NCBI GenBank assembly: GCA_001818435.1
Contig: MHKO01000059.1
Span: 58,015-77,035 of the forward strand
Origin: Candidatus Komeilibacteria bacterium RIFCSPLOWO2_02_FULL_48_11
Lineage (GTDB): Bacteria; Patescibacteriota; Patescibacteriia; UBA2169
Length of the DNA stretch: 19,021 nucleotides
Direction: 5' to 3'
The notes under the pieces are model-generated. The model was given only the letters and a program-made list of their open reading frames with translations. It did no database searches and was not told the DNA's origin. A program made the position numbers and the translations under genes. Below are positions 1 through 6,425 of the stretch, piece by piece. Each line of letters opens with the position of its first letter. The first letter of the stretch is position 1.

Positions 1-1529
1 CCGGTCAACACAAAGACTTTTGACTGGCCGGAAGTAATGGCATAAGGCGCGCTGGTCAAATCAAAGACCAGAGTCTTGTCAGAAGCAATCTGCTGGGTGG
101 CGCCAACTTGCACGCCGCCGACAGTCAGTTTTAGGTCCTTGATGTCGGTATTTAAGATGGTGCCAACCATGGTCATTTTCACGTAGCGCAATTCCATGTT
201 CTGCGAAGAAGCATTGACCGTGAATCTCCATACTTCCTGGTTGACCGCATCCGCCTTGATGGTTGACGGATAAGTAACGTAAGAAGTGAGGTAGAGGTGG
301 CCAAGATCAGCCACAGCGGCCGTGGACATTAAAGCGCCGGCTATTGGGAATGAACCCGAAACCGTAGCTTTGTCAGTTACCACGTCAGCCGCGGCCACTA
401 AATCAAAGCCAATGGTCTTGCCTGAAGTCACGGAGGTCGCGGCCCGAGCCAAGTCGCCTTTTAAGGTAATGGCCTTGGTGGTGCCAGCATCAACCGTGAA
501 CAAGCCGGAAGAGTTGTTGAAAACAGTAATCTTGTCGCTGAAAGAGTTGTAATCAGCTACCTTGGTGTTGCCATCATAGAGGTAGAGGTTGCCGATATCG
601 CTGTCAGCCGACACGCCGCTTCTCTTAAACTTCACGCTGGTAACCTTAACCGCGCCGTCAGAACCGGCTGTGAAGTTTATTTTCAAGAACGGAATCATGG
701 ACTGCGGATAAGTGTTTTCGGTTGTATCAGCCAAAATCGTGGCCGCAACCGGGCCATCAGAAGCCGTAGCTACAGTCAAACCACTGCCTGCCGGAACAGT
801 AGCCACTGGAGGAGTGGTTGTGCTTGGAGCAGTGCCCACGCCGACCGGAACGGTCAAAGCGCTTTCCTTAACCACTACTTTAGCCCCGTCTGGATAAGTT
901 TCAGTGACTGGGATGGTGATTACTGGAATAGTAGCGTAGCCATTGACTTTCGCGACGTCAGTGGAAGCAAACTCTCTCTTCACGCCATTCTGAATAATGT
1001 AGGTCTTGGAAGATGAGGCATACTTCACGATAGTACCATCAGGGTGAGTGGTGGTTGAAGACAAAGTGTCGCCCTTAGTGTACTTGTCAATGAAAGTTTG
1101 GGGCAACCAAGTGATATTATTGTCCTTGTACCCCAAAGTCTGAAACACCGGGTAAGAAACTACTGGGAGTAATTTGCCGTTTGCTTTTACAAAAACAGCC
1201 GAAGCTTCCTTGGCTCTTACTAAAGAACCGTCGCGGAACTCGACGTCGTTCCCGACTTTAAAACCAGACAGGTCTGTGGTGAACGTGGTACTGAAATTCG
1301 CTGGGTAGCCCCAGGAAAGGTACACGTTAAGGTGCGGGAAAGGGTGAATAGTCACGCCATCCGCATTCACCAAGTAGACCGCCTTGCTGCCTGCCGCTTT
1401 AATCAGATCGCCTGCGGCCGCCTGTGTTGCCACGGGCGTGAACGCAAACAAACCGATGCTCCAAACAATCGTAGTGATTGTCAGAGCCACGGACAGGGCC
1501 TTTTTTGAGTGTTTAATAACATCACTCAT
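1..1529 (-). CDS. Secreted cell-surface (S-layer-like) repeat protein, C-terminus beyond the left edge
   Basis: The frame is open for 509 codons from an ATG at 1529 to the window edge, so the C-terminus is missing. AAAAGGAGACC, a strong Shine-Dalgarno, precedes the start. Residues 1-9 are polar and basic, and about 10-38 form a hydrophobic signal peptide or anchor ending TQAAAG. Residues about 40-225 hold three diverged copies of a module with the pattern hydrophobic-K, VY-V-NG, F, GY, Y-x-G (for example YIIQNGVKREF). A Thr/Pro-rich linker follows at about 232-250. Beyond it lie at least two beta-rich, Ig-like modules containing NLYLYDG, SGLFTVDAGTTK and SGKTIGFDL. The protein is rich in A, T, V, G and S and has almost no Cys, as expected of an exported structural protein. 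Role in the envelope is inferred. The ECF sigma/DUF5667 pair lies just upstream on the same strand and could control it. Confidence 0.85.
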   Translation of the reverse strand, partial: MSDVIKHSKKALSVALTITTIVWSIGLFAFTPVATQAAAGDLIKAAGSKAVYLVNADGVTIHPFPHLNVYLSWGYPANFSTTFTTDLSGFKVGNDVEFRDGSLVRAKEASAVFVKANGKLLPVVSYPVFQTLGYKDNNITWLPQTFIDKYTKGDTLSSTTTHPDGTIVKYASSSKTYIIQNGVKREFASTDVAKVNGYATIPVITIPVTETYPDGAKVVVKESALTVPVGVGTAPSTTTPPVATVPAGSGLTVATASDGPVAATILADTTENTYPQSMIPFLKINFTAGSDGAVKVTSVKFKRSGVSADSDIGNLYLYDGNTKVADYNSFSDKITVFNNSSGLFTVDAGTTKAITLKGDLARAATSVTSGKTIGFDLVAAADVVTDKATVSGSFPIAGALMSTAAVADLGHLYLTSYVTYPSTIKADAVNQEVWRFTVNASSQNMELRYVKMTMVGTILNTDIKDLKLTVGGVQVGATQQIASDKTLVFDLTSAPYAITSGQSKVFVLT

Positions 1530-1648
1530 TTTTAGGTCTCCTTTTTACAATTCCTGGCGACCGGCCAAGAATTGATATTTTAATTATATAATCAATATGA
1601 CGGAACTTTTAATGATTCCGTTACATTTTTATTTAAAACAATAAAGAA

Positions 1649-1677
1649 AATATACAGTATCGGGCATTGATTGTCAA
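1649..1677 (-). promoter_or_regulatory. Sigma70-type promoter of the surface-protein gene
   Basis: Read on the minus strand: TTGACA (1677-1672), 17-bp spacer, TATATT (1654-1649). The predicted start near 1642 gives an untranslated leader of about 110 nt, long for this window. The leader contains a small hairpin at 1600-1621 (ACGGAA paired with TTCCGT) and an A/T-rich stretch with a second possible -10 (TATAAT, 1588-1583) that lacks a good -35. A long leader before a highly expressed surface protein could stabilise the mRNA, which is inference. Confidence 0.6.
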
Positions 1678-1740
1678 CATCTATTGTAGCAAAAATATCA
1701 TTTTTAAGCAAGATCTTTCTAGATTACCCTGTGGATATTG

Positions 1741-1779
1741 ATCCCGCACCTTTTTTTTGCAGAAAAAAAGGTGCGGGAT
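1741..1779. repeat. 17-bp perfect palindrome (ATCCCGCACC...GGTGCGGGAT)
   Basis: ATCCCGCACCTTTTTTT (1741-1757) pairs perfectly with 1763-1779 across a 5-nt loop. It sits 10 bp past the stop of the DUF5667 gene. The RNA would form a very stable hairpin, but no T-run follows the stem on the minus strand, so it is not a textbook intrinsic terminator. The same ATCCCGCA-Y-CTTTT sequence recurs at 3956-4003, so this looks like a small repeated palindrome that may double as a transcript end. Confidence 0.6.
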
Positions 1780-1789
1780 TGACAAAAAA

Positions 1790-2986
1790 CTAATTCTCTG
1801 ATGATTTGAACAAAGTTTCCGCGCTTTTAAGTTTTTCACGCGCATCTTGCACAATGGAATTAGTTTCTTGGACCTTGTTCAAAACATCGCCCAATTTTGA
1901 GGCGTCTTTTTCACCCAAAATTTTCTTAGCGTCTTCAATGGTCTTTTTGGCCTCTTCTGGCTTGTTGGCCACCTCTTTTACCACCTGCCTCAAAACCTCT
2001 GGGCTGACAACTTCTTGGGTAGTGCTGGCATTATTGTCTTTAGAAAGCATGGCAGCCACTGAACTGGCGGTTGCGGTTTGACCGGCTGAAAGCGAAAAAC
2101 TTTTAGCCTGCTCAATGTTCTTATTGACGCTGTTAATCTTTTGCTCCGTAACCTCTATTTTCTTTTCCATCCGCTCAATGGTGGTCTGCAATTTGGTAGC
2201 CGCGTCTTCTTTGGCTTCACTGCCGGGCAAGATTAAAGACTTTTCCACCATCACTGCTAAAGATTTAGTGTTGGTTTCATCTAGTTTCACCAAAGCCTCA
2301 TCAATGCTGGCTACTGTCTGCAGCTCGGTCTTAACTTGGTCTTTGGTTATCCGGCCTTTCAGCTGAAGTAAATTTTCTTCAAAGATAATGGCATTATCAT
2401 TAACTAATTTAGAAATTCCCACTGCTTCTTGAGCGCTGGCGCTTTCTTTAATCTGATCCAGCCTTTTTTGGACGGAATTCAACCCTTCGGACAAATGCGA
2501 AATCGCCTGCTCAATGTTGGCCGCGGCCTTTACTCCATTGCCCTGGTCAGAAGATTTTTTGTTAATTATTTCCTGGATTTCTTTAAGCCGGGCGCCGGCA
2601 AAGGCAATTTCCAGTTCAGCTTTCTTTTCCTGCGAAAGCGCTAAACTGATTTGCGCCCTTTCCAACCCAATTTTTACAGGATAAAAAGTATCACCCGGCA
2701 GGCTAGCGCGAGCCGCTGAAACTGTGGCGATTGAACCGGAAAAAACAACCACCATAATCATGGCCATAACGCCGACAGGTCTAAAAATAAGGCGATAATT
2801 GGGCAAAAAGGCCGAAAAACTAAAAGCTCTGGCCTGAACCTTTGGCTTATTCTGGGCTTGGCGCCAGATAGGAGAGCGTCTTATTTCAGCCAGCAACGCC
2901 TCACGGCTGGTCTGTTTCCAGTTTTCTTTTGGATTGATTTCAGAACCAGCCTGGCGAATAAATTTTTTGCATCTATAAAACATCAT
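1790..2986 (-). CDS. DUF5667-domain membrane protein, putative anti-sigma partner of the ECF sigma factor
   Basis: 398 residues. Residues 1-65 are polar and basic (cytoplasmic), about 70-90 form one transmembrane helix (VGVMAMIMVVVFSGSIATVS), and the signature ASLPGDTFYPVKIGLERAQI at about 94-113 marks the start of a DUF5667 domain. The rest (about 115-398) is alpha-helical and charged, with probable coiled coils and no catalytic motif I recognise. The ATG overlaps the sigma-factor stop as ATGA, so the two are translationally coupled. Proteins of this kind often follow ECF sigma genes in CPR and related genomes. A role as the membrane-bound regulator of that sigma factor follows from gene order and topology, and no HxxxCxxC zinc anti-sigma motif is visible. 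A perfect palindrome lies just after the gene. Confidence 0.8.
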   Translation of the reverse strand: MMFYRCKKFIRQAGSEINPKENWKQTSREALLAEIRRSPIWRQAQNKPKVQARAFSFSAFLPNYRLIFRPVGVMAMIMVVVFSGSIATVSAARASLPGDTFYPVKIGLERAQISLALSQEKKAELEIAFAGARLKEIQEIINKKSSDQGNGVKAAANIEQAISHLSEGLNSVQKRLDQIKESASAQEAVGISKLVNDNAIIFEENLLQLKGRITKDQVKTELQTVASIDEALVKLDETNTKSLAVMVEKSLILPGSEAKEDAATKLQTTIERMEKKIEVTEQKINSVNKNIEQAKSFSLSAGQTATASSVAAMLSKDNNASTTQEVVSPEVLRQVVKEVANKPEEAKKTIEDAKKILGEKDASKLGDVLNKVQETNSIVQDAREKLKSAETLFKSSEN

Positions 2987-3540
2987 GTCTTAACCTGGTT
3001 TTTTATAATGGCTTTTAATGTTTTAAGCGCGCGGTGCAAGGCGGTGCGGATCGCGCCCGGGTTTTTTCCTAAAATTTCCGCTATTTCCTTGACGCTTAAA
3101 TCATTGGAATAGCGCATGAGCACCAGCTCGCGGTCAGCTGGGGATAAAAATTTTATTGCCTGATAGACTTGGCGCAGATCATCTTTTTTTTGCGCTTCAT
3201 CAGATAAAGAAGTCTGGTCAACTATCTGGTTCCAGCAATCTTCCGATAAAGCCAGATATTCATTGCCGCTTTGACGGTAATGGTCAATGATGGCATTGGC
3301 GGCAATGCGGTAAATCAAAGCCTTTACATTCTCGATTTGCCGGCTGCCTTGCTTTACATATTGCCAAGTTTTCAAAAAAATTTCAGCAGTCAAATCTTCC
3401 GCGCTTTCTTTGCTTCCAACCCGGAAAGACACAAAACGATAAATTTTTACAACGTATTTATCGTATAACCGGCCAAAAGCCTCTTCGTCTCCGGCTAATA
3501 CTGCCTCTAATAAGAATCTGTCGCGGTTGTTGCTATGCAT
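2983..3540 (-). CDS. RNA polymerase ECF-type sigma factor (sigma70 family)
   Basis: 185 residues from the ATG at 3540. A TTG 15 bp further upstream is in frame, but neither start has a Shine-Dalgarno. Region 2 is clear (GDEEAFGRLYDKYVVKIYRF, then SAEDLTAEIFLKTWQ), followed by a short linker and region 4 (LSPADRELVLMRYSNDLSVKEIAEILG with the HTH recognition helix AIRTALHRALKTLK). Length and the two-domain layout fit ECF sigma factors. No region 3, signal peptide or C-terminal extension is present. It overlaps the DUF5667 gene by 4 bp and reads toward it and the surface-protein gene. A weak candidate promoter, TTCGCA-N17-TATACT, ends at 3580, but I cannot tell whether it is autoregulated. The ECF subgroup is not assignable from sequence reading alone. 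Confidence 0.93.
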   Translation of the reverse strand: MHSNNRDRFLLEAVLAGDEEAFGRLYDKYVVKIYRFVSFRVGSKESAEDLTAEIFLKTWQYVKQGSRQIENVKALIYRIAANAIIDHYRQSGNEYLALSEDCWNQIVDQTSLSDEAQKKDDLRQVYQAIKFLSPADRELVLMRYSNDLSVKEIAEILGKNPGAIRTALHRALKTLKAIIKNQVKT

Positions 3541-3604
3541 AATATAAGACGCCAAAAAACAGGAAGTATTACAGAATACAGTATAGCAAGAATAGAGCCG
3601 TCTG

Positions 3605-3864
3605 CGAATAACGAATCATTACGCCTGCCCGCCTCTGGAGGGAATATACAAATTTTTGTACCACGTCATTCCGAGCGAAGCGAGGAATCCCATGGGTAAT
3701 CCACGAGATCCCAGCCAGAGGCTCCCTCCAAAGGATGGTTCGGTCGGCCTTTGGCCGACTTCAACTCTGTTTTGTTCAGGATGACGAGAATAATATTCGT
3801 ATCTTCCCTCCAGAGGCGCCTGCCCGCCGAAGTGGAGGGGGCAGGCGTACTGATTAGTAATTCG
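3605..3864. repeat. Nested palindromic repeat complex surrounding dispersed repeat copy A
   Basis: This fills most of a gene-free stretch (3541-4018). Outer arms 3605-3630 and 3839-3864 are inverted repeats: ACGCCTGCCC pairs perfectly with GGGCAGGCGT, and the adjoining 16 bp match at 13 positions. Inside, GCCTCTGGAGGGA (3631-3643) pairs with 3805-3817. The right side carries about 21 extra bases (3818-3838). The core is a copy of the dispersed GTCATT...ATGAC repeat. The open reading frame across it is a translated repeat, not a gene. The arrangement suggests one repeat inserted into another. Confidence 0.75.
3665..3785. repeat. Dispersed intergenic repeat, copy A
   Basis: Begins GTCATTCCGAG and ends CAGGATGAC, imperfect inverted termini. 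Positions 3705-3786 match 11205-11286 with a single mismatch over 82 bp (T/C at 3773/11273). An internal hairpin GTCGGCCTTTGGCCGAC lies at 3743-3759. This belongs to a widespread class of intergenic repeats whose ends read like HSERSEES when translated, and it encodes no transposase. Confidence 0.85.
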
Positions 3865-3867
3865 TAG

Positions 3868-3885
3868 TTCCACGCTATTGTGGAA
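3868..3885. promoter_or_regulatory. Upstream palindromic operator TTCCAC-N6-GTGGAA
   Basis: TTCCACGCTATTGTGGAA has 6-bp inverted half-sites 6 bp apart. It ends 7 bp before the -35 box of the HTH-gene promoter. Together with the matching palindrome at 3937-3954 it brackets the promoter, an arrangement typical of DNA looping or autorepression. The binding protein is unknown, and the HTH protein encoded downstream is the obvious candidate. Confidence 0.6.
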
Positions 3886-3892
3886 AATAAAC

Positions 3893-3920
3893 TTGTGCTA
3901 TTTTTTGGCTAGTATATAAT
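3893..3920 (+). promoter_or_regulatory. Promoter of the HTH / phosphatidyltransferase operon
   Basis: TTGTGC (3893-3898), 16-bp spacer, TATAAT (3915-3920). The predicted start is near 3927, so the 18-bp palindrome at 3937-3954 and the hairpin at 3956-4003 would lie in the untranslated leader. Confidence 0.6.
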
Positions 3921-3936
3921 GAAAATATAAAATAAC

Positions 3937-3954
3937 TTCCACTATATAGTGGAA
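3937..3954. promoter_or_regulatory. Perfect 18-bp palindromic operator
   Basis: TTCCACTATATAGTGGAA is a perfect palindrome located 16 bp downstream of the -10 box, where a bound dimer would block initiation or clearance. Its half-sites (TTCCAC/GTGGAA, spacing 6) are the same as at 3868-3885. In RNA it could also fold as a small hairpin. Confidence 0.65.
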
Positions 3955-3955
3955 A

Positions 3956-4019
3956 ATCCCGCACCTTTTCGATAGTTAAATACTGTACGAAAAGATGCGG
4001 GATAAAAAGATGCGGGATA
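3956..4019 (+). repeat. Leader hairpin with a tandemly duplicated 15-bp arm
   Basis: ATCCCGCACCTTTTCG (3956-3971) pairs with 3988-4003 with one mismatch in 16 around a 16-nt loop. The right arm is part of a perfect tandem duplication: AAAAGATGCGGGATA occurs at 3990-4004 and again at 4005-4019. The duplication creates extra in-frame ATGs (3995, 4010) ahead of the likely start. The left arm is related to the palindrome at 1741-1779. Confidence 0.7.
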
Positions 4020-4321
4020 TGAATCCAGAACAAACGCCGATCAGACTATCCATTTCGCAAACCGCGGCTCTTTTTGGCATATCCGAAAGAACCATTAGGT
4101 CAGCCATTAAAAAAGGCGAGGTGCGCTACATCGTTGTCCGCAATAGATATAAACTAAGTTTTGACAGCCTGCTGGCCTGGTCCCAAAAATCCACCCGCCG
4201 CCGCAACAAACGTGATACCAAAGGTATTGGAAAATACGTAGCTACTTGGTATATTCGTAATAAGAAGTATTCACCCAACCCAAAATTGATTCCACCTCAA
4301 CCAAATAATAATTCCAAATAG
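4019..4321 (+). CDS. Excisionase/MerR-type helix-turn-helix DNA-binding protein
   Basis: 100 residues from the ATG at 4019. In-frame ATGs at 3995 and 4010 would add MRDKKMRD, but that extension is encoded by the duplicated hairpin arm and is probably not native. The N-terminal half is an HTH_17-like domain: LSISQTAALFGISERTIRSA is the helix-turn-helix, and KKGEVRYIVVRNRYKLSFDSL the wing. A basic stretch KSTRRRNKRDTKGIGKYV and a Pro/Asn-rich tail follow. Short proteins with this layout are common in Parcubacteria and are thought to be transcriptional regulators. The promoter bracketed by two TTCCAC-N6-GTGGAA palindromes suggests autoregulation. No integrase or plasmid gene is nearby, so an excisionase role is unsupported. 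The next gene starts 39 bp on, same strand. Confidence 0.85.
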   Translation: MNPEQTPIRLSISQTAALFGISERTIRSAIKKGEVRYIVVRNRYKLSFDSLLAWSQKSTRRRNKRDTKGIGKYVATWYIRNKKYSPNPKLIPPQPNNNSK

Positions 4322-4360
4322 CCCGTTCTTTCAACCAAACTCTTAATGGAGGAGAAGAGT

Positions 4361-5023
4361 ATGGCAAAACCATCCAGTTTCTGGACTCGGTTCCATTGGT
4401 TCTGGCGGTTGCAATCACTGGCCACTAGGACTAAACCAAGAATCGAATCAGTATTTGCTCCGCGCTTTCGGGCCGCCAAAAAGCACTGCCCGTTCTTAAC
4501 TGCCAATATAATCACAACGTTCAGAGCCTTCCCATCTTGGCTCGCCTATGCGCTTTTCACCACTGACGAGCCATATCCTAAAACCGCGGCCTTTGTCTAT
4601 TTTTTAGCCGCGCTCCTGGACTGGCTGGACGGCGCCTGGGCCAGAGCCAACGAGGAGGACTCCGGCAAATTCGGAAAAGTCTATGACCCGCTCATAGACA
4701 AGTTGATTATACTTGGCTGGCTCTTATTTTTCGCCTGCCAGAACGTGTTTTCCTTCCGTCTGTTCTTGATTATGGCCGGGCTTGATGCATTTTCAACGCT
4801 CATCTACTTCGCGCGCATCGACAGGTTGGAGGGCGCCAACTGGTTCGGGGGATCCAAAAAAGTTCTGCAGGATATCTGCGTCTTGTTGGCAATTCTTGGC
4901 CAGACTAGTCCAGCCATAGTCGCGCTGAAAACCGCGATTGGCTTGTCAGTGGCGAGCTCTCTAGGCAAAGCCCTACAACCGAGCACGCAAGAGACGCTCC
5001 CAGGGAAACAAGAAGTCTCCTGA
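4361..5023 (+). CDS. CDP-alcohol phosphatidyltransferase family membrane protein
   Basis: 220 residues from the ATG at 4361, which has an excellent Shine-Dalgarno (GGAGGAG at 4348-4354). The ATG at 4346 lies ahead of that site and is not used. The family motif is present as DWLDGAWAR followed by GKVYDPLIDK, giving the catalytic Asp residues that bind the metal ion and CDP-alcohol. Between AR and G there are 9 residues instead of the usual 8. Hydrophobic segments flank the motif (AFVYFLAALLDWL, LIILGWLLFFACQ, LFLIMAGLDAFSTLIYF, and a fourth near the C-terminus), consistent with an inner-membrane enzyme of phospholipid synthesis, such as a PgsA-like phosphatidylglycerophosphate synthase or a phosphatidylinositol-type synthase. 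The exact alcohol substrate cannot be read from the sequence. It follows the HTH gene and is closed by a terminator. Confidence 0.87.
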   Translation: MAKPSSFWTRFHWFWRLQSLATRTKPRIESVFAPRFRAAKKHCPFLTANIITTFRAFPSWLAYALFTTDEPYPKTAAFVYFLAALLDWLDGAWARANEEDSGKFGKVYDPLIDKLIILGWLLFFACQNVFSFRLFLIMAGLDAFSTLIYFARIDRLEGANWFGGSKKVLQDICVLLAILGQTSPAIVALKTAIGLSVASSLGKALQPSTQETLPGKQEVS

Positions 5024-5047
5024 TTAACAGGAGGCGAGCTGGGGTGA

Positions 5048-5083
5048 GCCGGGTTCCAGAGTCTGGAATCCGGCCTTTTCTTT
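5048..5083 (+). terminator. Intrinsic terminator after the phosphatidyltransferase
   Basis: GCCGGGTTCCA (5048-5058) pairs with TGGAATCCGGC (5064-5074) with one mismatch, followed by a T-rich tail (CTTTTCTTTT). It lies 25 bp past the stop and separates this operon from the convergent membrane-protein gene. Confidence 0.85.
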
Positions 5084-5088
5084 TAAAT

Positions 5089-5832
5089 TTATTGCCAGGG
5101 AGTTGAGGCTAAAACCAGAACTAAAAAGAAAACATAAACCACAAGCTTTTTGACAATTATCCGGCGCACAATCAGTTCTGGTTTAGTAAGGTATTTAAGC
5201 AAATCATAGGCTGCCAGCATGATTATAGTGAGCAAAAGGCCGAGAGTAACCTCGGTGAAAGGCAGCCAGACCAGGACTGAAAAAACCTCGGCCCCCAAAA
5301 GAAGCATAAACAAAAAGCCGCGGATCAAATTATCGGGCCTTTCTTCAAGATAAATCATGGCTGACCAGGAAAACACGGCCAAACCAGTTAAAAAGATGAG
5401 GAGCGCGAGCCATAATGGCCAGCCCAGCACGGTTAGCAAGCCAAAACAGACGCTGGATGAAAAAAACATTCCACCCAAAAAAAGCGATAACCGCCAGTGC
5501 GCTGGAAAATCCCGCGGCCTGTTGTTGCGGATATCCACAAAAGCGAATGCCATCACCAGCCAAAAAACCATTGCTAGAACATATTTTAAATAGGCTAAAT
5601 CCAGCCAAAAAAACCACCAAAAAACACTCGCCGCAAAAGCCATAAAAGCCAAGACATCCGGCAAATACCGCTGCCAGGAAACAGTCCGGGGATTCATGAA
5701 AAAACCAAGAGTTAAACTGGCTGAAACTCCCAATACCAGCCAATACCAAAACCAACTCGGGTAAAGTAGCCCCAGCTCCCAAGAAGCCAGGATGGCCAAA
5801 AGTGGCAGCCAAAATTTTAAGATTGAGGACAT
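5089..5832 (-). CDS. Polytopic integral membrane protein of unknown function
   Basis: 247 residues, with about nine predicted transmembrane helices spread over the whole length (for example LKFWLPLLAILASW, VLAFMAFAASVFWWFFWL, LALLIFLTGLAVFSWSAMIYL, VVYVFFLVLVLAS). It is rich in Trp, Phe and Leu. Short charged loops include NPRTVSWQRYLPD and YLEERPDN, and a basic KPELIVRRIIVKK precedes the last helix. I recognise no family. It is the last gene of a tight leftward cassette: its ATG is 3 bp after the stop of the 32-residue membrane protein, which itself starts 1 bp after the stop of the anchored protein. The three are probably co-translated and may form one envelope complex, which is inference from spacing only. 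Confidence 0.8.
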   Translation of the reverse strand: MSSILKFWLPLLAILASWELGLLYPSWFWYWLVLGVSASLTLGFFMNPRTVSWQRYLPDVLAFMAFAASVFWWFFWLDLAYLKYVLAMVFWLVMAFAFVDIRNNRPRDFPAHWRLSLFLGGMFFSSSVCFGLLTVLGWPLWLALLIFLTGLAVFSWSAMIYLEERPDNLIRGFLFMLLLGAEVFSVLVWLPFTEVTLGLLLTIIMLAAYDLLKYLTKPELIVRRIIVKKLVVYVFFLVLVLASTPWQ

Positions 5833-5835
5833 ATT

Positions 5836-5934
5836 TTAGCCGCTCGGCTGAAAATAAAAAAGCGCCAGCAGGGCCGCGCCCAAAGCCAGAGCCAGAAGCA
5901 AAACCGCTATTCCAACTTTAAACGAAATTCTCAT
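5836..5934 (-). CDS. Small single-helix membrane protein (32 residues)
   Basis: Too short for ordinary gene calling. Starts MRISFKVGIAVLLLALALG and ends FYFQPSG; about residues 8-28 form one Leu/Ala-rich transmembrane helix with a basic N-terminus, predicting the N-terminus inside. The ATG begins 1 bp after the preceding gene's TAA, with GGAGG about 10 bp upstream acting as a Shine-Dalgarno, and the next gene starts 3 bp after its stop. The perfect fit between two coupled genes is the main support. It could be a small subunit or regulator of the neighbouring membrane proteins. Function unknown. Confidence 0.7.
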   Translation of the reverse strand: MRISFKVGIAVLLLALALGAALLALFYFQPSG

Positions 5935-5935
5935 C

Positions 5936-6418
5936 TTACCGGCCTCCGCTATCTATTGGCGAAAGCCATAAGAATCTGTCGGCCAGGAGGCGCGTCTGTT
6001 CTTGCAGAAAATCAAAATTCGGACCAGCATCTGCCATGAGATTACGGATAATTTTTAATAAACCAAAATGCAGCTCTCGGTAGGGAAGCGGGACTTTAGC
6101 GGCTAAAAGGGAAGATTCCAATTGTTTGCCCAAGATTACGTCTGCCTTGGCGCCGCTTCTGGCAGAGCTGATTAACGATTTGATTGAATTAAACGTTTCA
6201 CCAGCGTACTGCTGATAATCAGCCACAGCCTGGTCCCTGACTATGCTTTCGCCTTGCACGGCTTGGGTGGATGGATTCCGGGCTTTCCCGACAAGCGGCG
6301 CTGCTTCCTGGTTCCGCACCCTTTCAAAAGCAATTAAAACCGCGCTGGCGCCAAAAACAAGCGTCAGAATAAAAATCAGGATATGATATTGCTTTAGCCA
6401 GTCAAATGGGCGGTTCAT
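5936..6418 (-). CDS. Membrane-anchored protein of unknown function
   Basis: 160 residues. A short cytoplasmic N-terminus (MNRPFDWLKQYH) precedes one transmembrane helix at about 13-31 (ILIFILTLVFGASAVLIAF). The remaining ~125 residues should be extracellular: a Ser/Gln-rich linker and then helical sequence (FNSIKSLISSARS, YRELHFGLLKIIRNLMADAG, FLQEQTRLLADRFLWL). No catalytic motif is apparent and I do not recognise the family. It leads a leftward cassette with the 32-residue protein and the nine-helix protein. Its promoter (-35 TTGATA, -10 TATAAT) places the RNA start next to the ATG, so the message is probably leaderless. It is divergent from the aldolase gene. Confidence 0.8.
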   Translation of the reverse strand: MNRPFDWLKQYHILIFILTLVFGASAVLIAFERVRNQEAAPLVGKARNPSTQAVQGESIVRDQAVADYQQYAGETFNSIKSLISSARSGAKADVILGKQLESSLLAAKVPLPYRELHFGLLKIIRNLMADAGPNFDFLQEQTRLLADRFLWLSPIDSGGR

Positions 6419-6425
6419 GCTTATT

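Noticed and set aside
3619..3873. 84-residue leftward reading frame
   Set aside because: It lies completely in the nested repeat complex; part of the same sequence recurs at 11205-11286, so it is translated repeat, not a gene.
3990..4019. Short direct repeats as a CRISPR-like array
   Set aside because: Only two abutting 15-bp copies without spacers and no cas genes; a tandem duplication explains them.
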